Shown in pieces: positions 1 through 12,441 of a DNA stretch of 64,000 nt (positions are counted from its first letter, which is position 1; every line of letters starts with the position of its first letter). A model generated the notes under the pieces. That model ran no database searches, was not told the DNA's origin, and was given only the letters and a program-made list of their open reading frames with translations. The DNA comes from Pampus argenteus (lineage: Eukaryota > Chordata > Actinopteri > Scombriformes > Stromateidae). Position numbers and translations under genes: made by a program. The DNA is taken from contig CM072864.1 of NCBI GenBank assembly GCA_036937835.1, forward strand, positions 6,770,001 through 6,834,000, written 5' to 3'.

Positions 1-3000
1 GCCAGGTGATGTCCCAGAGAAGAAAGGTGCACACACTGTTCTGGCATCATATTTTAAGATCTTTGAGGTTTTTTTTAAAGGGTTTAAGCAAAAAAGAAAC
101 ACAATACAAAAATACAGAACCCACATTAAGATGCAGAATAATGCAACATATGGCTGAAAATTATAATTAAAAAATAATAGTAAAAAGAAAGCAAAAACAT
201 GTCAATATATATCAACATATTACATAATGTAAAATGTTTGAGTAGTATGACTTCTGATGGATTATGTTCACAGGCAACATTTTTTTTTTACATTTATACA
301 CAATACACTGAAGTAGGATGGAGGTGGATGGGGTGTGTACAAAAAGCAGGACGTTGACATCAGAGACCAAGGTTTGCATCCTGAGTCCCTTCTGTGTCAG
401 GTTAAGGAACAAAAGCACTTTGGTTAAAACTGCAATAAGTGATATTTTGGACACACTCACTTTCATTCTTTCTACCTGCAGGTAAATCTGCAGGTAAATC
501 TCACAGCTGGACGGATCGAGATCATGGTCACACCAGAGTTTGTCAGAGCAGCTTTCTAGGAAATTTAGCCAGTAGTTATACTAGTTATAAAGATGCTCTG
601 ATCTCTGGACGTCTACTTTCTGTGTCCTGTTTAAAGTCAAGGAGGTGGGAGGGGCGATAGGAGAGATATGCCCCCTTAGCTAGTAAAGGTTTAGTTGTGT
701 GTACTACAGCGTTACTGTGTTTGTGTCTGCAGAGGGGAGGAGACACACCCAGACACAGCTGAGAGGAAAACTGAGACAACACACAGCTGATTGGCCCCCT
801 GATGCTCCATCTTCCCCCCCGTTCCATCCATCCATCATCCCACTGTTCTCCAGTGTTTTTCTGGACTTAATGTTACTTGCAGGACTTTGTTTTGCAACTT
901 CACTGCTTCACAAAGCCTAGTTACGACCAAAGACCAAGCAAAGGTAAGACTTTTTAACTTTCCTGTCTTGTTTACTTGCTCAATTTTAACACTGTAGGCA
1001 GAAAAAGGAAACTGTCCTTATGATAATCTCGATGTTATTTCAGTGCCATGTGAACATCCTCTGGCAGTAAACATAGTTTCTAAGAGTTACTAATCAGAAT
1101 ATCCCTAAGAAACTGCATACACCATCCAGCGTCATTTGATTCCTTATCGAGCGGTTTGATCACAAGGTACAAACTGCAAATAAAGATAAAAAAGTGCAAA
1201 GTACAATGTTTTTTAGAACAGTAAAGGAAGTGAAGGGAAGTTACAGTATGTGTCGTTAAAATTAACCAGAAAGTACAGTAGGTAGTTTTAAAATGGATTG
1301 ACGTATATTTTAACAGCATGGCTTTTTGGCTTGTGATTTGTACGTGAAACCTTTGGCTTTGAGTGCAGCTTCAGTTACAGCTATTAGCAAGTATCACACC
1401 TATACTGCACTTACTGCCTTACACACTCTTTTCAAAATGAATCGGTTGTCCATTACTCTAGAGATGCACCAGTGACAAGACAGTGATGTTACAAATGTTT
1501 TATATGAACACCTTATATGAACCTTAAGGTAAAAATCTCAAAGTTCTTCATTTTGTTCTCTCTGCTGGCACCATATGGAGATTAGCGGTAATTGCAGCTG
1601 TGTTTTTTGGTTTCTCGACCGTTCACTGTGTGAGATGGAAAACGCTCTGTTTGTAATCTGAATGGATGGCGAGAAAGTAGCCACCAATACCTGGTTTGTT
1701 ATAATTACTGCAAATGCAATGGCTTTCATCAGTGGGCCATACTTCATCCAGCCATAGATAGTGACAAGAAACCTTCCCCCCCAACAAATAACGTTTCCTG
1801 TCTAATTTACCAGTGTGATGCTATTACTAGAGGAGAAGTTTTTTTTTCATCCTCATACTGATAAAAAGTTCAACATTACGTTTTCCTAAAAAACTACAGA
1901 CCTATTCAGCAAAATGAAACTTTATATTACTACTACGAGGGTTTGACTAAAGTTCTTTAAAGTTAAAATTAGAGTTTGATATTCAAAGGAAAAAACATCT
2001 CTTTTTTACTTCAGCACTCATTAACTACACATACTGAATTCACTTTACTTTACACCATCGTAACAAGGTACAGCAATTTTCCTATTTCCAACTTGATACG
2101 TTTACTCTGCAGAGGAAAGACCTTCATGACGAGATAGCCTACTGTTTGTTTGATATGATCCGGCAGAAAATGAAGTGCAATCAGCGGATTTGCAGCTTGT
2201 TTTTGTAAACTCCCCTGCCTTCCAAGACCTTATCGCTCAGCCGTCTGCTGACAAGGCAAATCTCCTTGGCATCTGTGTCATTGCTCAGGATTAACAAAGC
2301 CATGTTGTTTCACAGGCTGCCGGTCAGAGTCTTCTCTTATATCACCAGGGATGTTTATGAAACAAAGATAAAAACTGCTCACACCGATAATACTACAGCC
2401 TACATATTCAGTGGTTGTGTGTCATTCAGTGGTTGTGTGTGTGGTGGAGTATCACGTTCTTGTTTACCGTATCTTATCAGAGACAGGGAACACAACGTTA
2501 CACAAGTGTGCAAGTAAATTTTTCAATGTGTCCCACCTGCAAATTGCCCCTTTTCCACAAAATACCATCAGAGTCCAAATCTCATTAAAATAATCCAGTG
2601 AGATTATGTTTACAATGATGGTGGATTAGGTGGATTAGAGATTTGAGAGCAAGCTGCACTGCCAGGTTAGAAAGAGCCTTTGTTCAACAGACAAGACTGT
2701 ATAAAGGTTGTCGTGACTAAATGAAAAGTATAACATGTTCTCCGTGTGTGTCATCCCCAACATTTGCATGTACAAATGTCACACTATATGTATGTGTCTG
2801 TACATCAGCGTCTTCATAATAGTCTAGGCTTCCTCGTCATAATTACAACTTGTATATAAGTCAGAATCTCATAATTACAATAACTTAAGTACTGTATGTA
2901 GAATGAACTAGGATGCATGACCAGTGTCTGGCAATGAGCATCTAGGTCATGACAGAAACAAGCATGAAAAGTGTTTGTAATCGCCGCACCGTCATGCCAG

Positions 3001-3411
3001 TGGAGGGAGACCCTTCAGTTACATCACCGTGACCTCTGACCTGCAGTACATCCTCCTCTCATGTAGGTCATATCACAGCGATAACGAGTAGCTGTGTTTG
3101 TCTGTGATCTAAAAACTGCTGCTGACCTTTTGACTTGAATGCCACTTGACCGTCTAACACGTGCCCCTCCCACTGCTGCTTATGAAACCTTAAACTGCAC
3201 CGTCATCCTGAGCGCAGAGGAAACAGATGTGGGGTTCATTTCCTCAACATTTTTGTCTGAAAGCTACTTGATTCTGCAGGACTCCAGTTTGGACTTTTTA
3301 GCTGGTTTGAGGTAAAAAAAAAAAAAAAAAAATCGCGGCGAAGCTGATTCCAGGTTTGTTTATCATTTGTTTAAACTGTCCAGGGTGCATGCTCGTGTGA
3401 TTATAATACTT

Positions 3412-3700
3412 TTACACATTCTTTTATGCCTTCCTGTTTCCTTCTTTCTTTCCTTGTTTTTTTCCCTTCCTTCCTTGTTTCCTTTGTTCTTTCCTTCCCT
3501 GTTTCCCCCTTTACTCCCTTCCTCCTTTCCTTCCGTGTTTCCTCCTTTAGTTCCTTCATTGTTTACTTTCTTCCTTGTTTCACTCGTTTCCTTCCTTCTT
3601 TAGATTCTTCCTTCCTTCCTTTCTTCTTTCCTTCCCTCTTTCCTTACTTTACTTCTTTCCTTCTTCACTTCCTTTCTTGCATCTTCAATTCTTTCAAGAA
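3412..3700 (+). repeat. Imperfect TTCC/CTTT pyrimidine tract
   Basis: Nearly 290 bases are almost pure pyrimidine on the plus strand, built from degenerate TTCC, CTTT and CCTT units. The open frames across it encode only Ser/Phe/Leu/Pro-rich low-complexity peptide and are not genes. Confidence 0.85.
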
Positions 3701-5622
3701 AATATTCTTTAATATTATATTTCGTTCTTTTTATTTCTTCACATTTGAAGTGGATTGCAGATAATCAAGAGAGAGTGATGTGTTTACAGCTTGAGGGGAA
3801 GAAAAGGAGAGGGAGACATTATAGGAGGATAAACAGTAGGCGGCTGCGACCTTTCCCCTACATCTTTCCTACTTATAGAAAACTGTGTTTAGATCACACT
3901 CACACAACACAGCAGCAGGGAATGTTGTGTCCGAATGAAACGATAGTCACGCGGTTCAAGCCATTGTTTTTACAGAATTTTACCTCGTCTTTTTTCACTG
4001 GATAAATGTGTGTTAAAATTCCTGTTCAGCTTTCATAGTGCATTCATTCGTGTATTCATGTCTTTACATTTCATATCAGTTTTATTGGTATCAGAGCTAC
4101 AGTGTAGTCCATAGGATAACGTGATATCTCTTGTTTTGGCATTGCTCTGAATTTCAGCACTGAAGTTGTTTGCATCCATACTGACTGAACAGGAGCCGGA
4201 CTTGTTTTCATTCATAATCCCTTGACTTTGAAAGGTGGAGTAGGAATTATCCTAACCAATCCCTACTTCGGGGCTGATGTTGTTGAGTGGTAGTGGTAGC
4301 TACAGTATGTGGTGGATATATATTTCACATAACAGAGAATTCAATCAGCTTCAGCATATGAACAGAGATCACCTACGTATGTAATACCACACAGACTCAA
4401 CCGTGACGTGCTTATCTTTTTCAGCACACACACACACATCCTTGCATCACCAAACCAGGGGTGTAGTTGACGAAACCATTTTAAGGGTGTGTGTTTATGC
4501 ACACAGAACAGGTTTACATGTACACGAAACAGATCAGTAAACACATTTCTACCGTTATTTTGTCAGTGTAGTTTAATTATTTATATGTTTTGACAAAAGA
4601 TGCAACTTCATGACTTTTTTTTGTGTTTTTTTTTTTGTGTGTATATATGTGTGTGTGTTAGTGCAGATAGTGTTAATTTGGTGTAAACTGATAACAGTTC
4701 AAAAATGTGCTTATTGGAGAAAGCAGACTGTAACCAGGTTATTTAAGTATTTTGTGTTTATATCTTTTAATATTGCCTTTGAAGCATACAGCGAAAGCTA
4801 AATACCCAGAGCAGTGCAGAACGAGGACACCATTAAAAACTCTGTTTACAGCTCAAACGAGACAATCTAACTGGAACAGTACGTCTTTCAAAACAGACCT
4901 AAAACTAATCTTATCTGTAAAAAAAAAAAAAAAAAAAAGACCAACTGCTTCCATGAAAGCTGCCACCAGGACGACCCGGTTTTAGATTTCAACACAAAAA
5001 CAAATATTTTGAGGCTTCTTGTTACCAGAAAAAGTATCTTTTATCTAAAGTTAACAGGGCAGTGCTGATAGCTCCGCTGATTTTACACTGAAGGTAAAAT
5101 ACAGACTGTTTAAAGAGACGCCTGTTCTCATTCAAACAAAACACAACCCTTGAGTTGTTGACTTTAAAACCTTTAAAACTGGTAAAAATAATCCTCAACT
5201 ACTACTTTTTTTTGGCATATAATCCTTTTGGTAGGTTCCAAAAAGTTGTAGTTGTTGGTAAATTTTATGGATATAGATGAAACAGAGTTATATTATTGTT
5301 CAAACTTTGCAGAGGTTTCAACATCTAAAAGCAAGTGCTGTATCAGATGCCGGGTTGTCCCAGAATATGGGAAGTAAACCTCAGGAACAAGTTTCACACC
5401 AAAGTTCATTACTCAAGATTTCAAGATCCAGGTGCAAAAGTGTGATTTAAAAAAAAAATAAAAAAAATAAAATTATAGAAGATTCAACTTTCAAAACTAA
5501 AGATACACTACAGATATCGATATAAATAAGGGTACAGTTTTTGTCCCTGTTAGGATAGATTTTCATTTCTCTTGTTGCTCACTGAACAGAAGGCAGTGAA
5601 GAGTGAAAAACATGAGTACAAA

Positions 5623-5670
5623 AAACAGCACACACGCACACACACACACACACACACACGCACACACATG
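5623..5670. repeat. CA microsatellite
   Basis: Interrupted (CA)n tract with a few CG substitutions. Confidence 0.9.
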
Positions 5671-6889
5671 CATGTTATCTAATAATAGCAGCACCAGTGT
5701 TCCAGGTGACAGGTTGTACAAACTATCCTTGCCCTCATTGGAATAAACCATTTCATCTGTTTGCTTTTTACTTGTTTGGACTTGATCAACTCTGGTCAGT
5801 ATTTACTTTCCCTTCTTTATGTCTCTCTCTCTCTGTCCCTCCCTCTCCTGGACTCTGTGAAGTTTTAAGTCATGTTGGCGATCACTGTTGTTATACCGAC
5901 CAGCATCTTCTGTTAGAAAAAAACAGATTTCTGTGTGCTAGCAGTTTATTTCTAACAAGACATACAAATCTGTAAAATATATGAATATTATGATAAATGC
6001 TTTCCAGTCTTACGACCATTCGATGCGCTCTACAACACAACACGTTATGTCACCCATTCACACACATTCACACACACACACACACACTTCAACATACGGA
6101 CTGAGGAGCTGAGAGTGTCCTGGTTGGTGGATGAACCGCCTCTGAGCCACAGACACCCACATAATTATATACTAACTACTGTAAACTACCGCGTATCATT
6201 GCCAGTTTGTACTAAAATGACATGTCGAAGAAAAACAGCAAATTGACAGCAAATGAATCCATAATAAAAATAATCTTTACTTGCAGTTCTACAATAGATG
6301 TTAAATCAAAAATACTTCGGACCACTAGTGACAAATTAAAACAAATACTGGTAAAATGTATCTTAATTTTTCAGTAACAATTCTGGAAATTTATTGTATT
6401 TGTATTTTTTATGCAAACAAAATAAAGAAATAATAAGGGGAAAAAAAGTAAAATTGAGAAAAAGGAGTTTTATTAAATCAACAACAATTTGGAATATCAG
6501 TAAAACAGTAAAGAACACTATGAAGGTAAATGAACTTTATAAATTAACTTAAGAAAATAAGAAAATAACTAAGTAACCAAAAATAAATTACATATTAACT
6601 AAGTAAACAGAATTACTGTTTATCCCCTATTTTAGTACAAGCCTGCTTGTTTTCTGGTCTGTTCCTGTTTGCTCTGTTCATGTTTTCTGACTCCAGTAAT
6701 TACAGTAATCACAGTTACTGGTAGCTTTACTGGGGTTAAGATCATTTAATTGTGGAGCTCTTCCAGACTTTCCAAAGACTATCAGACCAAATGGATCAAA
6801 TTCTCATAGTGAAATGAATCATTTTGTGGGGTTTGTGTGAGTTTTGTTACATTAGTAAAGTAGAGAGAGCTCAACAGGCTGCACGTGCA

Positions 6890-6964
6890 GCGTTAGCAGC
6901 GTTTGTAGCATTAGCAGCATTAGCAGCGTCAGTAGCATTAGCAGCGTTAGCAGTGTTAGCAGCA
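6890..6964 (+). repeat. 9-bp minisatellite, about 8 units
   Basis: Eight consecutive 9-bp units of the form GC(G/A)TTAGCA, plus a partial ninth, with point differences between units. Because the unit is a multiple of three, one frame stays open and spells Ala/Leu/Val-rich peptide; I treat that as a by-product. Confidence 0.9.
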
Positions 6965-7182
6965 GGTGCGCGGGATTCGTTGACGTTTGTCGCGGTATAT
7001 ATATTATACAATTATATATTTGGGACACAGCTCTAAAGTTTCTATTTTATCACAAAATAAGCTTTTTATCTTTTTATGTTTGTTTCTTTCATTTCACTGA
7101 TTGATTTAGATTTGTAAGCAGAATATGACCCTGAATGGTGACAATATCCGACAGCTTTTGTTCCCTCTTTCTCTCTCTTTAG

Positions 7183-7285
7183 GAGGGTGACACATATATC
7201 AGACACGCCATGACCAGCGTCAACTCTCCTGCCTGTCTGCTTGCCCGCAACCACTTCTACAGAAGTATGACCCTACACACACACA

Positions 7286-7330
<45 letters not shown>

Positions 7331-8956
7331 TAAACTTTATTTTTAAGTCTGTCTTCAATGGCAAATATTTGGACGAGATCAAAGATTATGTGTTTTGCAA
7401 CATTGACCTTTGACTTTACCGACGTCGCCTTCGGATCTGTAAAAATTCTAACGTGTTTTTTTGTGCTATTTTCTGTTTCTATTATTTTATAGAGCAAATA
7501 GTTCATTGGAATATTGAGAAAATAATAACTAATAATAATAACTAATAAATACTTGCAGACATGGTGTGTTCTGTGGAAACTGTTCCAGGAAACAGAAAAC
7601 GTTTCTGTCATTTTTAAATGCTGTGAACACTGTACACAAAATATCTCATAACCTGAGCAGAACAAAACGTTTCTGTCTCTCCCGTTACACACAAATTCCA
7701 CCACACTGTATGTATACACACACACACAAAAAAAACTGAGTCAGCACTTCTATAGATATAGGTCACCAGGTCACCTCCAAGAGAGAGCAAAGACATGCAA
7801 TCACTAATAAATATGACTTAAAAAAACAACGTCAATAGGATCATCAGACTGAAAAACGTGTTTTTTTGAAATGGAGCAGCTGATTTGGATCGTTACGCGT
7901 AACATTCAGAACATGTTAAAACTCGCCAATCCTAATGGCAGCTCAATTAAAAGTTGAATATCTGCCAACACGTGCGTTCTATGGCAGGCAGAGTAGACAT
8001 ATAGTATCTATAGTAATTAGAAATTTGTTAAGATTAGCGGACCTTGGTTAAAACAAACAAACAAACAACAACTATCTATTATTGTTGTTTATTCAATATT
8101 TCAGTTTTTTTTTTTGGTGGCCTTTAACCAAGTCATTTCCCATAAGTTGGTTAAACGTCACGGCTGGACAGACACACAGAGACTGTGGACGAATCGCAGG
8201 GCTGCTGCTTTAGTCGAATTTGCTTTTAGTCAAATCACAATAGAGACAGTTGCTGGTCTTTCTTTCCCTCCCAGACTTTCCCCCCAGCACAGAGACGATG
8301 ACGCCTGAGTTCAGCTGTCAGAACAACTCAGTCAGGCATAAACGGAAACCGGCCAACTTCTGGGTCACCATGGAAACATCGACCGGTAATTGTGGCATAC
8401 ACATTCCTTCTCAATCCTTACATGTACTCCAAAGTATGTGGACGCCCAAACAGTACACTCACATGTGATTGTTGAACATCTTGTTCCACAACTATCAGTA
8501 TTAATCTGCTGAGTCGGGCTCATCTGTGAAGGCTTTCAATGGGATCTTAGAGGCCGGCTGCAGAGTTTTATTCCCATTCAGCCGCAGGAGCGTTAGTCAG
8601 GTCGCCCACCGATGTTGAGTCAGGCTCTGTGCAAGCCAGTCAGGTTTTTTCACTCATGTTGAGACAGGACAGAGCCTTCCCAGAACCTATGGGCGCACAC
8701 TGTGCACACTACATATATCATTGTACGCTGAAGCATTTAGAGTTCCTTTAATTGGATTAACCAATCACTTCATCAACCACTAATGATTTAATTTGAATAA
8801 TAAATTAATCATTTTTAGTCCTGAAGTGAATATTGTTGGGTAGAGGACTGTTACACATAGCATGAGCATATACAAAGACATGCCTGTATGTTCCTATATG
8901 TAAGTAGGTCAACATACTGTACATGAACTATATATGCAGCTGACAGACAGGGAGGA

Positions 8957-8995
<39 letters not shown>

Positions 8996-9209
8996 ATAGT
9001 CTTACATTTGACCTCGTTCAGAGTTAAAAGACTACAGTTGGCACATCGTCAACGACTATAATATTTAGCTGTTTTGACTTGTTGTTTTCCTAGGTATACC
9101 AGGTGGTTTGGGAACCAAAGGATTATGGGTCAACATTGTCCTTGGTTCATCTTCTTTTCACCTCCCCACCTCCAAACCAACCAGCCCTGCTGATCGTGAT
9201 GTCAAGTAG
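7183..9209 (+). CDS. Candidate small three-exon gene, unrecognised product
   Basis: Three putative exons keep one open frame across two junctions: 7183-7264 (acceptor after a CTCTCTCTTTAG tract, donor GTATGA), 8293-8385 (acceptor CACAG, donor GTAATT) and 9094-9209 (acceptor TTTTCCTAG, stop TAG at 9207-9209). With ATG at 7210 the product would be 87 aa; the frame is also open upstream to the acceptor at 7183, so coding could begin in an earlier exon. It includes KRKPANFWVTM and a Gly-rich run IPGGLGTKGLW. An AATAAA lies at 9258 and another at 9773. I recognise no family. A different 143-codon frame overlaps the last exon (9103-9534). Splice sites of moderate quality and short exons mean this could be chance. 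Confidence 0.25.
7276..7328. repeat. CA microsatellite
   Basis: (CA)n of about 25 units with one early CAGA interruption, beginning about 12 bases after the putative donor of the candidate exon at 7183-7264. Confidence 0.95.
8958..8993. repeat. CA microsatellite
   Basis: Uninterrupted (AC)n of about 18 units. Confidence 0.95.
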
Positions 9210-9534
9210 AAGGAAACAAGCGCACCTCATTGTTGGTTCATTGACTGAAAGGAAGTTAATAAATCAGAAACCGTTAACTTCCCGTGATTTAGTCCTCTTG
9301 GCTGATCAGGATTTGACGACGTGGGTCAAATGGACAAGAACAGACAAAGTGGACGAATTCCAAGTAAAAAGACATTTAAATATGACTGTACCTGACATTC
9401 AGTATCAAAGGCTTTCTGGTCCTGTGCAGAATTGGAAACCATTTGCAGCCCTTTCATGGAGACAAGCAGTTGAAAATGTCATAAATGTAAATGTAATGTA
9501 CAAACATAAAACTGAAATTAAATATTTTTTTTGA

Positions 9535-12060
9535 AAACAAAAGCAACTAGGATTGTTTCAGGGGTCAGTGTTAGGGCTGGCTGATAATACTGCATCAGTA
9601 CTGTAGGGATGCTTTCACAAAATATCTAATGAGATTTTTGATAAATAATCATCAGTAATGTGGATATAATGACTTTGAAATATCAATATATTGTCCAGTG
9701 CTCCTAAAATTTGATGTTTGCAGTGAGTTTTTTGCAGTGTTTTTTAGCTCCAATATCAAGTTTGTAACTGATAATAAAATGATACTTTGCCCCATTTTCA
9801 CAGACTTGTATATTGATAATTTGACTTATTTGGTTGGTTGTGTGTTTTGGTTTTTGTTGGCGGCTCATTTCGGACCTCCTAAAGAAACTTTACAGCATCT
9901 GAATCTGCATGCATGTGGGTAAAATGTTGTTGTACAGATACAAATTCTAACTAAGAGAGAAATGTGACTGAGATCAAGATGGATAGATGGGTTCCTTCAC
10001 TCCCACTTATCAATGACCCTCCGAGCACCCAATGACCTGGAAAAACTGCAGCGTGGGAGGACAAACAGTCGCTCCGCTCTTCAAATGAGCCACAGAACAA
10101 ATCCTCTTTTCAACCTTTCGACTAATGTCAGGCAGAGGGGCCACTTTGCAGCAGCATAGCCCATTGTTTGTCTTTCCCCTGTTTCATAGAGACAGACAGA
10201 GGGTGTTGAATAGGGGACAGCGGTGCTCACACAAATCCATTTTACAGTCAGCTGGGAAAATCCTTGCGTCAGGGTTTGTGCTGCTCTACAGTCAGCAGGG
10301 AGATTTTTCTCTGCATGTCAGGAGAACTTTTATCAGTCAAAAAAGATAAAGGGAGTTAGTGTAATTGTAATCTGGGGAACTGCAGCAGGTTGAAAAGTTA
10401 TGTGGTGTTTGCTTTCTCAATTGTCATCAACTCTCCTCAAGCTTCAGTGGGCAATGGGCTTTCAACACCTCACTGAACAGCACTGTGATGTCCACCTCCA
10501 GATGGACTTTGATCTAAATTTGGTTTTATTGTATAGATAGATGTTTAAAATATATTCTAATCAATTCAGCTTTATGTTTTCTTGTAAATGCAATCCAGCA
10601 ATCACCAACCTCTACCAGCATGAGTCATGTTAGTCAGAAAGATGCAAAAAGGCTGCATTAGCTTTACTGGTTAGCCACTTTTTGTCTGGTTGCGGTTGTG
10701 TGACAGGTTTGCTAGAGGTTCTGATTTATGTCCTCAGGTCTGATCGCAGTTCTTGCTCTGATTTCCTGACTGACCCTCTTATTTTGTGCGTGTGTCTCTT
10801 GTGGAGCTCAACTTCAGGTTGAGAATGGCGACCCTGTTTGGAGATGACCTTCCAACCTAAGGGCTCGCTAATAGCCCGCATCTGTTTCTCGGCAAATGGC
10901 GGGAGAAGCTACAAAGTCAGGCCATGTGAAGAGTGCAGTAGCCCTGGATGAACAACATATGGAAACTGTTAGACTAGATTCACAGTGCAGTGAGGACCAG
11001 TCGGCTGCCCTTTACAGGATACTTCTTGATGCTGGCTGCTATATCTTTCAACCATGGCCACATTGATTGGACCCGCCACTGGTCCTGCAGTCAGGGAGGA
11101 ACAAACAAAAACAGAAATAACAAATGCAACTAAGGTTCAGTAAGTTCCTGGATGACTGGCAGTCACACCGGTCACTCCAAACCGGTCACTCCAAACCCTT
11201 CAGATGAGAGGCGGGATGTTGGCTACCACGTGATATTTATAGACACGTCACATGAGATCTCAACCTGCGAGAGACATATACATTTGTATACTGTCATCCA
11301 GGAATTCACAGAACCATAGTTAACTTCTGTCGGCAGCTGCTGTTCATTTGACTACCAGTTGGTGAGCAGAGCAGCTAGCTAAGTAGCAGCAGCTAAATGT
11401 GAAACAATCCTAAATTTTCGTTCCTAAAAAAGTTAGTTTAGAGTCAAGGTTTCACCTTTTGCTCAAGGAATGTGAAACTGGTTTTACTTTGAAAGCAGGA
11501 ATACATTTAATATTAAGCCATTTTTAACTGAATTGAAAACTTTAACTTATAAAGAAGAAATCAGATTGACAGTCCAATGCAGGGTTGGAGCAGGAAACGT
11601 TTTATCCATGGATGGGAACAACCGGACCCAGTTTCCAGATGTAATGTGTGTTTAGACACTGAGCCAACAGTTACACAAGTCCAGACTCTAGGTTCACCAG
11701 CAGTTGGAGGACGTGAAGTGCTGCTTTCAGTGTTTACACTGTTCCTGAAATAGCCCTGTACAAAACCAGTGAACCACTCCCTGGCAAACACAGATAATTT
11801 CACCTTCAGGTCCTTATAAGCCGTTTCAGCCAACAGCCATGGACACAACAAACTGGTGACCATCAGTTAAAAAAAAAAAATAAAAATCATAAAAGCCCAG
11901 AGAACAATGTATGCACAATATATCCATAGTAAATGTCAATTGTCATATTAAAGAAAGTCTTTTTTTTTTCTCCCACATTGGCAATTGTATGATTAAGGTA
12001 CACGTTTGCTTTATATTCAGTGTATGAGGGGAACAAAGTTAACCCAAGACAGAACATTAG
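9535..12060. other. Intergenic stretch between gene candidate and ppdpf
   Basis: No convincing exon on either strand. At 9560-9700 there is a sequence starting GGGCTGGCTGAT, reminiscent of the dispersed GGGCTGGGCGATAT-type repeat also seen near 56.5 kb. At 11169-11198 a 15-bp unit (ACCGGTCACTCCAAA) is tandemly duplicated, followed by CACGTGATATTTATAG near 11227. Otherwise AT-rich unique-looking sequence. Confidence 0.4.
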
Positions 12061-12075
12061 GCTGCAAGAGTCTAC

Positions 12076-12081
12076 TTTATT
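12076..12081 (-). promoter_or_regulatory. Poly(A) signal of ppdpf
   Basis: AATAAA on the minus strand, about 360 bases downstream of the ppdpf stop codon; no closer canonical hexamer was noticed. It would give a 3'UTR of about 380 bases. Confidence 0.5.
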
Positions 12082-12441
12082 GCATTTGCAATCACAGAGT
12101 GACAAGTGAAAAACATTTGATGAAGGGCGTGTGGATGTGTATGCGCCACAGTATTACAAACACAGAACAGTACAAACGTTAAAAAAAAACAAAAACAAAT
12201 CAGTTGTGTCAGGTTTTTTTTTTTTTTTTTTTTTTTTTACATTTTCAGTTGTTTTTTGGTTGTTAATAAAAAAGGTTACAAAACAAGTAAGGCAGCCTAT
12301 ACTACAATGAATAGTAATATTAAAAAAAAAAAAAAAATTCTAAACTAAAAGGTTGTAAACGGGACATCCTCCCGTCACCTAGCATTGGTCGCTGGTTCGA
12401 TTCCCCCGAGGTGCGATGTCGATCGGTGTGAGACTGCATGA

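Larger units (their letters stand above)
1..7182. other. Gene-poor left flank
   Basis: I found no coding region that I would defend here; open frames are short and show no family resemblance. A strong donor-like site (CAAAG before GTAAGA) near 945 follows a GC-richer stretch from about 700 and could be a non-coding first exon of the candidate gene at 7183, but nothing else supports it. The stretch also contains A-runs at 3314-3332 and 4920-4939, CA tracts near 5640 and 6075, a long pyrimidine-rich tract and a 9-bp minisatellite, the last two listed separately. Confidence 0.5.

Noticed and set aside
3367..3764. Overlapping plus-strand frames of 78 and 112 codons
   Set aside because: They translate the TTCC/CTTT pyrimidine tract into Ser/Phe/Leu/Pro repeats, with no domain and no splice context.
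7273..7725. 150-codon minus-strand frame
   Set aside because: It ends in a Cys-Val run from the CA repeat and has no recognisable domain; AT-rich flank.
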